Source: Halisarca cf. caerulea
Lineage: Eukaryota; Porifera; Demospongiae; Chondrillida; Halisarcidae
Assembly (NCBI GenBank): GCA_963170055.1
Contig: CAUJGJ010000074.1
Location: 37,001-101,000 of the forward strand
Length of the DNA stretch: 64,000 nucleotides
Direction: 5' to 3'
Under the pieces are notes generated by a model. That model ran no database searches, was not told the DNA's origin, and saw nothing but the letters and a program-made list of their open reading frames with translations. Of this stretch, positions 11,580 through 23,644 are shown one piece after another. Each line of letters opens with the position of its first letter. The first letter of the stretch is position 1. The position numbers and the translations under genes are program-made.

Positions 11580-13587
11580 ATTAACACCAGCGTATCCAAC
11601 ACTACATAAATACGCCCACAGCACTTCACAAACTTCATTTGTGTCCACTTTGAATGTGCGTGGTTCTAGTGCCAAATATTTGTATTAGCACCAGCATATC
11701 CAATAGTACACAAATACGCCCACAACACTTCAGAAACTTCTTGTGTGTCCACTGGGAATTTGCGTGGTGCCTGTGCCAAGTATTGGTCTTAGCACTAGCA
11801 TATTTAACACTACACAGATACGCCCACAACACTTCAGAAACTTCATGTGTGTCCACTGGGAATGTGCGTGGTGCTAGTGCCAAATATTGGCATTAGCACC
11901 AGCATATCCAACACTACACAAATACACCCACAGCACTACAGAAACTTAATGTGCTTCCACTGGGAATGTGCGTGGTGCTAATGCTAAATATTGGTCTTAA
12001 CACCAGCATATTTAACACTACACAGATATGCCCGCAACACTTCAGAAACTTCATGTGTGGGAATGTGCGTGGCGCTAGTACCAAATATTAGTCTTAGAAC
12101 CACCATATCCAATAGTACACAAATACGCTCACAGTACTTCAGAAACTTCATGCGTGTCTACTGGGAATGTGCGTGGTGCTAGTGCCAAATATTGGTATCG
12201 GCACCAGCATATCCAATAGTACACAAATACGTCCACAGCACTTCAGAAACTTCATGCGTGTCCACTGGGAATGTGCATGGTACTAATGCCAAATTTTGGT
12301 CTTAGAACCACCATATCCAACACTACACAAATACGCCCACAACACTTCCGAAACTTCATGTGTATCCACTGACAATGTGTGTGGTGCTAGTACCAAATAT
12401 TGGTCTTAGAACAACCATATCCAACACTACTCAAATACACCCACAGCACTACAGAAACTTAATGTGCTTCCACTGGGAATGTGCGTGGTGCTAATAATGC
12501 CAAATATTGGTCTTAACACCAGCATATTTAACACTACACAGATATGCCCGCAACACTTCAGAAACTTCATGTGTGGGAATGTGCGTAGTGCTAGTACCAA
12601 ATATTGGTCTCAGAACCACTAATCTACATTACACAAATACGCCCACAGTACTTCAGAAACTTCATGTGTGTCCACTGGGAATGTGCGTGGTGTTAGTGTC
12701 AAATATTGGTATTAGCACCACCATATCCAACGCTACACAAATACGCCCACAGCACTTCAGAAATCTCATGTGTGTCCACCGGAAATGTACGTGGTTCTAG
12801 TGCCAAATATTGATATTAGCACCAGCATATCCAACACTACACAAATACGCCCACAGCAGTTCAGAAACTTCATGTGTATCCACTGACAATGTGCGTGGTG
12901 CTAGTACCAAATTTTGGTCTTAGAACCATCATATCCAACACTACACAAATACGCCCACACCTCTTCAGAAATCTCATGTGTGTCCACCGGAAATGTGCGT
13001 GGTGCTATTACGAAATATTGGTCTTAACACTAGCCTTCATGTGTGACCACTGGGAATGTGCGTGGTGCTATTGTGAAATATTGGTCTTAACACAAGCATA
13101 TTAAACTCTACACAAATACGCCCACAGAACTTCAGAAACTTCATGTGTATCCATTGACAATGTGCGTGGTGCTAGTACCAAATATTGGTCTTATACAACC
13201 ACCATATCCAACACTACACAAATACACCCACAGCACTTCAGAAATCTCATGTGTGTCCACCAGAAATGTACGTGGTTCTAGTGCCAAATATTGATGTTAG
13301 CACCAGCATATCCAACACTACACAAATACGCCCACAGTACTTCAGCAACTTCATGTGTGTCTACTGGGAATGTGTGTGGTGCTAATGCCAAACATTGGTC
13401 TTAACACCAGCATATTTAACACTACACAGATATGCCCGCAACACTTCAGAAACTACATGTATGGGAATGTGTGAGGTGCTAGTACCAAATATTAGTCTTA
13501 GAACCACCATATCCAACAGTACACAAATACGCCCACAGTACTTCAGAAACTTCATGCGTGTCTACTGGGAATGTGCGTGGTGCTAGT
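11580..13587 (+). repeat. Divergent plus-strand monomers right of the inversion
   Basis: About 19-20 monomers with many private substitutions and indels and no clear internal HOR. It includes three monomers with the 7-bp deletion (CTTCATGTGTGGGAATG near 12045 and 12560, and a relative near 13455), and a monomer with a large internal deletion at about 13036. Several monomers match left-arm monomers when reversed. Confidence 0.9.
13011..13073 (+). repeat. Truncated 63-bp monomer
   Basis: Cores start at 13011 (CGAAATATTGG) and 13074 (TGAAATATTGG), only 63 bp apart. The sequence jumps from GTCTTAACACTAGC straight to CTTCATGTGTG, losing about 41 bp that normally hold the ACTACACAGATACGCCC block. 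Both flanking cores have the unusual first base change seen in type B2, which suggests that two copies of that type took part in the deletion. Confidence 0.85.
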
Positions 13588-15249
13588 ACCAAATATTGGT
13601 ATTACCACCAGCGTATCCAGCACTACACAAATACGCCCACAGCACATCAGAAACTTCATGTGTGTCCCCTTTGAATGTGCGTGGTGCTAGTGCCAAATAT
13701 TGGCATTAGCACCAGCATATCCAATAGTACACAAATACGCCCACAGCAATTCAGAAACTTCATGTGTGTCCACTGGGAATGTGCGTGGTGCTAGTGCCAA
13801 GTATTGGTATTAGCACCAGCATATTATACACTACACAGATACGCCAACAACACTTCAAAAACTTCATGTGTGTCCACTTTGAATGTGCGTGGTGCTAGTG
13901 CCAAATATTTGTATTAGCACCAGCATATCCAATAGTACACAAATACGCCCACAGCACTTCAGAAACGTCATGTGTATCCACTAACAATGTGCGTGGTACT
14001 AGTTCCAAATATTGGTCTTAGAAACACCATATCCAACACTACACAAATATGCCCACAGTACTTCAGAAACTTCATGTTTGTCCATGCACTGGGAATGTGC
14101 GTGGTGGTAGTGCCAAATATTGGTCTCACCACTAACATATTTAACACTACACAGATACGCCCACAACACTTCAGAAACTTCATGTGTGTACACTGGGAAT
14201 GTGCGTGGTGCTAGTGCCAAATATTTGCATTAACACAAGCATATCCAATGCTACACAAATACGCCCACGGCACTTCAGAAACTTCATGTGTGTCCACTGG
14301 GAATGTGCGTGGTGCTAGTGCCAAATATTGGTCCTAGAACCACCATATCAAACAATACACAAATATGCCCACAGCACTTCAGAAACTTCATGAGTGTCCA
14401 CTGGGAATGTGCGTGGTTTTAGTGCCAAATATTGGTATTAGCACCAGCATATCCAACACTACACAAATACGCCCACAGTCCTCCAGAAACTTCATGTATG
14501 TCCACTGGGAATGTGCGTGGTATTAGTGCCAAATATTGGTATTAGCACCAGTATATTTAGCACTACACAGATACGCCCACAGCACTTCAGAAACTTGATG
14601 TGCGTCCACTGGGAATGTGCATGGTGCTATAGTGCCAAATATTAGTCTTAGAACCAACATATCCAACAGTACACAAATACGCCCACAGTACTTCAGAAAC
14701 TTTATGTGTGTCCACTGGGAATGTGCGTGGAGTTAGTGCCAAATATTGGTATTAGCACCAGCGTATCCCACACTACACAGATACGCCCATAGCACTTCAG
14801 AAACTTCATGTGTGTCCACTGGGAATGTGCGTAGTGCTAGTGCCAAATATTTGTATTAACACAAGCATATCCAACACTACACAAATACGCCCATAGCACT
14901 TCAGAAACTTCATGCGTGTCCACTGAAAATGTGCGTGGTGCTAGTCCAAATATTGGTCTTAGAACCACCATATCCAACACTACACAAATACGCCCACAGC
15001 TGTTCAGAAACTTCGTGTGTGTCCACTGGGAATGTGCGTGGTGCTATTTCCAAATATTGGTCTTAGAACCGCCATATCCAACACTACACAAATATGCCCA
15101 CAGCAGTTCAGAAACTTAATATGTTTCCACTGGGAATGTGCGTGGTGCTAATGCCAAATATTGGTCTTAACACCAGCATATTTAACACTACACAGATATG
15201 CCTGCAACGCTTCAGGAACTTCATATGTGGGGATGTGCGTGGTGCTAGT
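13588..15249 (+). repeat. 1,454-bp HOR family, copy 1 (16 monomers, 1,662 bp)
   Basis: Begins at the monomer with GGTATTACCACCAGCG. It matches the next copy at a shift of 1,662, then 1,558, then 1,454, meaning it holds two extra 104-bp monomers, one around 13885-14000 and one around 14220-14325. It also carries a 4-bp insertion (TCCATGCACTGGG near 14086) that is kept in all three copies. Confidence 0.88.
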
Positions 15250-16703
15250 ACCAAATATTGGTATTACCACCAGCGTATCCAGCACTACACAAATACGCCC
15301 ACAGCACTTCAGAAACTTCATGTGTGTCCCCTTTGAATGTGCGTGGTGCTAGTGCCAAACATTGGCATTAGCACCAGCATATCCAATAGTACACAAATAC
15401 GCCCACAGCAATTCAGAAACTTCATGTGTGTCCACTGGGAATGTGCGTGGTGCTAGTGCCAAGTATTGGTATTAGCACCAGCATATTATACACTACACAG
15501 ATACGCCAACAACACTTCAAAAACTTCATGTGTGTCCACTTTGAATGTGCGTGGTGCTAGTTCCAAATATTGGTCTTAGAAACACCATATCCAACACTAC
15601 ACAAATATGCCCACAGTACTTCAGAAACTTCATGTTTGTCCATGCACTGGGAATGTGCGTGGTAGTAGTGCCAAATATTGGTCTTACCACTAACATATTT
15701 AACACTACACAGATACGCCCACAACACTTCAGAAACTTCATGTGTGTACACTGGGAATGTGCGTGGTGCTAGTGCCAAATATTGGTCCTAGAACCACCAT
15801 ATCAAACAATACACAAATATGCCCACAGCACTTCAGAAACTTCATGGGTGTCCACTGGGAATGTGCGTGGTTTTAGTGCCAAATATTGGTATTAGCACCA
15901 GCATATCCAACACTACACAAATACGCCCACAGTCCTCCAGAAACTTCATGTATGTCCACTGGGAATGTGCGTGGTATTAGTGCCAAATATTGGTATTAGC
16001 ACCAGTATATCCAGCACTACACAGATACGCCCACAGCACTTCAGAAACTTGATGTGCGTCCACTGGGAATGTGCATGGTGCTATAGTGCCAAATATTAGT
16101 CTTAGAACCAACATATCCAACAGTACACAAATACGCCCACAGTACTTCAGAAACTTTATGTGTGTCCACTGGGAATGTGCGTGGAGTTAGTGCCAAATAT
16201 TGGTATTAGCACCAGCGTATCCCACACTACACAGATACGCCCATAGCACTTCAGAAACTTCATGTGTGTCCACTGGGAATGTGCGTAGTGCTAGTGCCAA
16301 ATATTTGTATTAACACAAGCATATCCAACACTACACAAATACGCCCATAGCACTTCAGAAACTTCATGCGTGTCCACTGAAAATGTGCGTGGTGCTAGTC
16401 CAAATATTGGTCTTAGAACCACCATATCCAACACTACACAAATACGCCCACAGCTGTTCAGAAACTTCGTGTGTGTCCACTGGGAATGTGCGTGGTGCTA
16501 TTTCCAAATATTGGTCTTAGAACCGCCATATCCAACACTACACAAATATGCCCACAGCAGTTCAGAAACTTAATATGTTTCCACTGGGAATGTGCGTGGT
16601 GCTAATGCCAAATATTGGTCTTAACACCAGCATATTTAACACTACACAGATATGCCTGCAACGCTTCAGGAACTTCATATGTGGGGATGTGCGTGGTGCT
16701 AGT
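15250..16703 (+). repeat. 1,454-bp HOR family, copy 2 (14 monomers)
   Basis: 1,454 equals 14 x 104 minus 2, the net of a 97-bp monomer (deletion near 15225-15235 and its equivalent), the 4-bp insertion near 15640 and single-base changes such as GCTAGTCCAAATATTGG near 16397. By eye only about four mismatches separate it from copy 3 (for example at about 15296, 15360, 16050 and 16569), fewer than from copy 1. Confidence 0.9.
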
Positions 16704-18157
16704 ACCAAATATTGGTATTACCACCAGCGTATCCAGCACTACACAAATATGCCCACAGCACTTCAGAAACTTCATGTGTGTCCCCTTTGAATGTGCGTGG
16801 TGCTAGTGCCAAATATTGGCATTAGCACCAGCATATCCAATAGTACACAAATACGCCCACAGCAATTCAGAAACTTCATGTGTGTCCACTGGGAATGTGC
16901 GTGGTGCTAGTGCCAAGTATTGGTATTAGCACCAGCATATTATACACTACACAGATACGCCAACAACACTTCAAAAACTTCATGTGTGTCCACTTTGAAT
17001 GTGCGTGGTGCTAGTTCCAAATATTGGTCTTAGAAACACCATATCCAACACTACACAAATATGCCCACAGTACTTCAGAAACTTCATGTTTGTCCATGCA
17101 CTGGGAATGTGCGTGGTAGTAGTGCCAAATATTGGTCTTACCACTAACATATTTAACACTACACAGATACGCCCACAACACTTCAGAAACTTCATGTGTG
17201 TACACTGGGAATGTGCGTGGTGCTAGTGCCAAATATTGGTCCTAGAACCACCATATCAAACAATACACAAATATGCCCACAGCACTTCAGAAACTTCATG
17301 GGTGTCCACTGGGAATGTGCGTGGTTTTAGTGCCAAATATTGGTATTAGCACCAGCATATCCAACACTACACAAATACGCCCACAGTCCTCCAGAAACTT
17401 CATGTATGTCCACTGGGAATGTGCGTGGTATTAGTGCCAAATATTGGTATTAGCACCAGTATATCCAGCACTACACAGATACGCCCACAGCACTTCAGAA
17501 ACTTGATGTGTGTCCACTGGGAATGTGCATGGTGCTATAGTGCCAAATATTAGTCTTAGAACCAACATATCCAACAGTACACAAATACGCCCACAGTACT
17601 TCAGAAACTTTATGTGTGTCCACTGGGAATGTGCGTGGAGTTAGTGCCAAATATTGGTATTAGCACCAGCGTATCCCACACTACACAGATACGCCCATAG
17701 CACTTCAGAAACTTCATGTGTGTCCACTGGGAATGTGCGTAGTGCTAGTGCCAAATATTTGTATTAACACAAGCATATCCAACACTACACAAATACGCCC
17801 ATAGCACTTCAGAAACTTCATGCGTGTCCACTGAAAATGTGCGTGGTGCTAGTCCAAATATTGGTCTTAGAACCACCATATCCAACACTACACAAATACG
17901 CCCACAGCTGTTCAGAAACTTCGTGTGTGTCCACTGGGAATGTGCGTGGTGCTATTTCCAAATATTGGTCTTAGAACCGCCATATCCAACACTACACAAA
18001 TATGCCCACAGCAGTTCAGAAACTTAATGTGTTTCCACTGGGAATGTGCGTGGTGCTAATGCCAAATATTGGTCTTAACACCAGCATATTTAACACTACA
18101 CAGATATGCCTGCAACACTTCAGGAACTTCATATGTGGGGATGTGCGTGGTGCTAGT
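16704..18157 (+). repeat. 1,454-bp HOR family, copy 3
   Basis: Superimposes on copy 2 with a shift of 1,454 up to the monomer ending in GGGGATGTGCGTGGTGCTAG near 18150. After that the sequence continues as CCCAAATAATGGTCTTATAG and leaves the repeat. The boundary lies within a core, as at the left end. Confidence 0.88.
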
Positions 18158-18472
18158 CCCAAATAATGGTCTTATAGAACCACCTTATCCAACAGTACAA
18201 AAATACGCCCACAATACTTCAGAAACTTTATGCGTGTCTACTGGGAATATGCGTGGTGCTAGTGCCAAACATTGGTATTAGCACCAGCATATTTAACACT
18301 ACACAAATACGCCCACAGCACTTCAGAAACTTCATGTGTGTCCACTGGGAATGTGCGTGGTTTTAGTGCCAAATATTGGTCTTAGAACCACCATATCCAA
18401 CACTACACAAATACGCCCACAGCACTTCAGAAACTTAATGTTCTTCCACTGGGAATGTGCGTGGTGCTAATG
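18158..18472 (+). repeat. Monomers between the 1,454-bp family and the next HOR
   Basis: Three monomers of ordinary type. The first has a 2-base enlargement around the GGTCTTATAGAACC stretch near 18168. Nothing other than satellite sequence is visible. Confidence 0.8.
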
Positions 18473-19812
18473 CCAAATATTGGTCTTAACACCAGCATAT
18501 TTAACACTACACAGATATACCCGCAACACTTCAGAAACTTCTTGTGTTGGAATGGGCGTGGTGCTAGTCACAAATATTAGTCTTAGAACCACCTCATTAA
18601 ACAGTACAAAAATACGCCCACAGTACTTCAAAAACGTTATGCGTGTCTACTGGGAATATGCGTGGTGCTAGTGCCAAATATTGGTATTAGCACCAACATA
18701 TCCAACAGTACACAAATACGCCCACAACACTTCAGAAACGTCATGAGTGTTTACTGGGAATGTGCGTGGTGCTAGTGCCAAATATTGGTATTAGCACCAA
18801 CATATCCAACAGTACACAAATACGCCCACAGTACTTCAGAAACATCATGCGTGTTTACTGGGAATGTGCATGGTGCTAGTGCCAAATATTGGTATTAGCA
18901 CCAGCGTATCCAACACTACACAAATACGCCCACAGTACTTCAGAAACTTCATGTGTGTCCACTGGGAATGTGCGCGGTGCTAGTGCCAAATATTGGTCTT
19001 AGAACCACCATATCCAACACTACACAAATACGCCCACAGTACTTCAGAAACTTCATGTGTGTCCACTGGGAATGTGCGTGGTGCTAGTGCCAAATATTGG
19101 TCTTAACACTAGCATATTTAACACTACACAGATACGCCCATAGCACTTCAGAAACTTCATGCGTGTCCACTGAAAATGTGCGTGGTGCTAGTCCAAATAT
19201 TGGTCTTAGAACCACCATATCCAACACTACACAAACACGCCCACAGCTGTTCAGAAACTTCATGTGTGTCCACTGGGAATGTGCGTGGTGCTAATGCCAA
19301 ATATTGTTGTTAACACCAGCATATTTAACACTACACAGATATGCCTGCAACACTTCAGAAACTTCATATGTGGGGATGTGCGTGGTGCTAGTACCAAATA
19401 TTGGTCTTAGAACCACCTTATCCAACAGTACAAAAATACGCCCACAGTACTTCAGAAACTTTATGCGTGTCTACTGGGAATATGCGTGGTGCTAGTGCCA
19501 AATATTGATAATTAGCACCAGCGTATCCAACACTACACAAATACGCCCACAGCACTTATAAGAAACCTCATGTGTGTCCACTGGGAATGTGCGTGGTGCT
19601 AGTGCCAAATATTGGTATTAGCACCAGCATATTTAACACTACACAAATACGCCCACAGCAGTTCAGAAACTTCATGTGTGTCCACTGGGAGTGTGCGTGG
19701 TGCTAGTGCCTAATATTGGTCTTAGAACCGCCATATCCAACACTACACAAATACGCCCATAGCACTTCTGAAACTTAATGTGCTTCCACTGGGAATGTGC
19801 GTGGTGCTAATG
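18473..19812 (+). repeat. 1,340-bp HOR unit (13 monomers less 12 bp)
   Basis: The monomer starting at 18473 (GGTCTTAACACCAGC with ACAGATATACCCGC and the 7-bp deletion) recurs at 19813 and 20743. The 12-bp shortfall against 13 x 104 is accounted for by two 7-bp-deleted monomers, one missing base at about 19193, and gains of one and two bases near 19510 and 19558. Confidence 0.8.
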
Positions 19813-20742
19813 CCAAATATTGGTCTTAACACCAGCATATTTAACACTACACAGATATACCCGCAACACTTCAGAAACTTCTTGTGTGGGAATGTGCGTG
19901 GTGCTAGTCACAAATATTAGTCTTAGAACCACCTTATTAAACAGTACAAAAATACGCCCACAGTACTTAAAAACGTTATGCGTGTGTACTGGGAATATGC
20001 GTGGTGCTAGTGCCAAATATTGGTATTAGCACCAACATATCCAACAGTACACAAATACGCCCACAGTACTTCAGAAACGTCATGAGTGTTTACTGGGAAT
20101 GTGCGTGGTGCTAGTGCCAAATATTGGTATTAGCACCAACATATCCAACACTACACAAATACGCCCACAGTACTTCAGAAACTTCATGCGTGTTTACTGG
20201 GAATGTGCATGGTGCTAGTGCCAAATATTGGTATTAGCACCAGCGTATCCAACAGTACAAAAATACGCCCACAGTACTTTAGAAACTTTATGCGTGTCTA
20301 CTGGGAATATGCGTGGTGCTAGTGCCAAATATTGATATTAGCACCAGCGTATCCAACACTACACAAATACGCCCACAGCACTTATAAGAAACCTCATGTG
20401 TGTCCACTGGGAATGTGCGTGGTGCTAGTGCCAAATATTGGTATTAGCACCAGCATATTTAACACTACACAAATACGCCCACAGCAGTTCAGAAACTTCA
20501 TGTGTGTCCACTTGGAGTGTGCGTGGTGCTAGTGCCAAATATTGGTCTTAGAACCACCCTATCCAACACTACACAAATATTCTCACAGCACTTCAGAAAC
20601 TTCATGTGTGTCCACTGGGAATGTGCGTGGTTTTAGTGCCAAATATTGGTCTTAGAACCACCATATCCAACACTACACAAATACGCCCACAGCACTTCAG
20701 AAACTTAATGTGCTTCCACTGGCAATGTGCGTGGTGCTAATG
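19813..20742 (+). repeat. 930-bp HOR unit (9 monomers less 6 bp)
   Basis: A shorter relative of the preceding unit, with the same opening monomer, the ACCTTATTAAACAGTAC variant and the two-base gain CACTTATAAGAAAC near 20388. The 6-bp shortfall is explained by one 7-bp deletion, one lost base near 19968 and the two-base gain. Confidence 0.8.
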
Positions 20743-21359
20743 CCAAATATTGGTCTTAACACCAGCATATTGAACACTACACAGATATACCCGCAACACT
20801 TCAGAAACTTCTTGTGTGGGAATGTGCGTGGTGCTAGTATCAAATATTAGTCTTAGAACCACCTTATTAAACAGTACAAAAATACACCCACAGTACTTCA
20901 AAAACGTTATGCGTGTCTACTGGGAATATGCGTGGTGCTAGTGCCAAATATTGGTATTAGCACCAACATATCCAACAGTACACAAATACGCCCACAGTAC
21001 TTCAGAAACGTCATGAGTGTTTACTAGGAATGTGCGTGGTGCTAGTGCCAAATATTGGTATTAGCACCAGCGTATCCAACACTACACAAATACGCCCACA
21101 GCACTTCAGAAACTTCATGTGTGTCCACTGGGAATGTGCGTGGTGCTAGTGCCAAATATTGGTAGTAGCACCAACATATCCAACAGTACACAAATTCGCC
21201 CACAGTACTTCAGAAACTTCATGCGTGTTTACTGGCAATGTGCATGGTGCTAGTGCCAAATATTGGTATTAGCACCAGCGTATCCAACACTACACAAATA
21301 CGCCCACAGCACTTCAGAAACTTCATGTGTGTCCACTGGGAATGTGCGCGGTGCTAGTG
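20743..21359 (+). repeat. Third, partial copy of the 930/1,340-bp HOR
   Basis: Opens with the same 7-bp-deleted monomer and the ACCTTATTAAACAGTAC variant, then grades into the monomer types of the uniform domain by about 21360. Confidence 0.75.
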
Positions 21360-23644
21360 CCAAATATTGGTCTTAGAACCACCATATCCAACACTACACA
21401 AATACGCCCACAGTACTTCAGAAACTTCATGTGTGTCCACTGGGAATGTGCGTGGTGCTAGTGCCAAATATTGGTCTTAACACTAGCATATTTAACACTA
21501 CACAGATACACCCACAACACTTCAGAAACTTCATGTGTGTCCAGAAGGAATGTGCATGGTGCTAGTGCCAAATATTGGTATTAGCACCAGCATATCCAAC
21601 ACTACACAAGTACGCCCACAGTACTTCAGAAACTTCATGTGTGTCAACTGGGAATGTGCGTGGTGCTAGTGCCAAATATTGGTATTAGCACCAACATATC
21701 CAACACTACACAGATACGCCCACAACACTTAAGAAACTTCATGTGTGTCCACAAGGAATGTGCGTGGTGCTAGTGCCAAATATTGGTATTAGCACCAGCA
21801 TATCCAACGCTACACAAATACGCCCACAGTACTTCAGAAACTTCATGTGTGTCCACTGGGAATGTGCGCGGTGGTAGTGCCAAATATTGGTCTTAGAACC
21901 ACCATATCCAACACTACACAAATACGCCCACAGTACTTCAGAAACCTCATGTGTGTCCACTGGGAATGTGCGCGGTGCTAGTGCCAAATATTGGTCTTAG
22001 AACCACCATATCCAACACTACACAAATACGCCAACAGCACTTCAGAAACTTCATGTTTGTCCACTGGGAATGTGCGTGGTGCTAGTGCCAAATATTGGTC
22101 TTAACACTAGCATATTTTACACTACACAGATACACCCACAACACTTCAGAAACTTCATGTGTATCCACTGACAATGTGCGTGGTGCTAGTACCAAATATT
22201 GGTGTTTGAACCACCATATCCAACACTACACAAATATGCCCACAGCACTTAAGAAACTTCATGTGTATCCACTGACAATGTGCGTGGTGCTAGTACCAAA
22301 TATTGGTGTTTGAACCACCATATCCAACACTACACAAATATGCCCACAGCATTTAAGAAACTTCATGTGTGTCCACTGTGAATGTTTGTGGTGCTAGTGC
22401 CAAATATTATCATTAGCACCAGCATATCCAACACTACACAAATACGCCCACAGCATTTCAGAAACTTCGTGTGTCCACTGGGAATGTGCGTGGTGCTAGT
22501 GCCAAATATTGGTCTTAGAACCACCATATCCAACGCTACACAAATACGCCCACAGCACTTCAGAAACTTCATGTGTGTCCACTGGGAATGTGCGTGGTGC
22601 TATTGCGAAATATTGGTCTTAACACTAGCATATTTAACACTACACAGATACGCCCACAACACTTCAGAAACTTCATGTGTGTCCACTGGGAATGTGCATG
22701 GTGCTAGTGCCAAATATTGGTATGAGCACCAGCGTATCCAACACTACACAAATACGCCCACAGCACTTCAGAAACTTCATGTGTGTCCACTGGGAATGTG
22801 CGCGGTGCTAGTGCCAAATATTGGTCTTAGAACCACCATATCCAACACTACACAAATACGCCCACAGTACTTCAGAAACTTCATGTGTGTCCACTGGGAA
22901 TGTGCGTGGTGCTAGTGCCAAATATTGGTCTTAACACTAGCATATTTAACACTACACAGATACACCCACAACACTTTAGAAACTTCATGTGTGTCCACAA
23001 GGAATGTGCGTGGTGCTAGTGCCAAATATTGGTATTAGCACCAGCATATCCAACACTACACAAGTACGCCCACAGTACTTCAGAAACTTCATGTGTGTCC
23101 ACTGTAAATGTTTGTGGTGCTAGTGCCAAATATTATTTTTAGCACCAACATATCCAACACTACACAGATACGCCCACAGCATTTCAGAAACTTCATGTGT
23201 GTCCACTGGGAATGTGCGTGGTGCTAGTGCCAAATATTGGTCTTAGAACCACCATATCCAACACTACACAAATACGCCCACAGTACTTCAGAAACTTCAT
23301 GTGTGTCCACTGGGAATGTGCGTGGTGCTAGTGCCAAATATTGGTCTTAACACTAGCATATTTAACACTACACAGATACACCCACAACACTTCAGAAACT
23401 TCATGTGTGTCCACAAGGAATGTGCGTGGTGCTAGTGCCAAATATTGGTATTAGCACCAGCATATCCAACACTACACAAGTACGCCCACAGTACTTCAGA
23501 ATCTTCATGTGTGTCGACTGGGAATGTGCGTGGTATTAGTGCCAAATATTGGTATTAGCACCAGCGTATCCAACACTACACAAATACGCCCACAGCACTT
23601 CAGAAACATAATGTGTGTCCACGGGAATGTGCGCGGTGCTAGTG
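21360..23644 (+). repeat. Entry into the uniform domain; last two indels of the array
   Basis: Monomer order as read: A B C D/B J A A B/G G H I A2 B2 J A B C2 I2 A B C J. Two length changes occur: AT is lost in GAAACTTCGTGTGTCC near 22466, and one T is lost in TCCACGGGAATG near 23620. After the second the core phase is 37 (mod 104) to the end of the window. The stretch from 22192 holds the first copy of the 13-monomer module. Confidence 0.88.

Noticed and set aside
1395..22915. Open reading frames of 60-208 codons on both strands, for example 1395-2021 (minus) and 22382-22915 (plus), giving Cys-rich peptides with repeated motifs
   Set aside because: They are made of satellite monomers. Because 104 is not a multiple of three, each frame passes through all three phases of the monomer every 312 bp, and the same peptides recur in every HOR copy. 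Frames overlap on both strands and there is no sign of coding constraint or gene structure.
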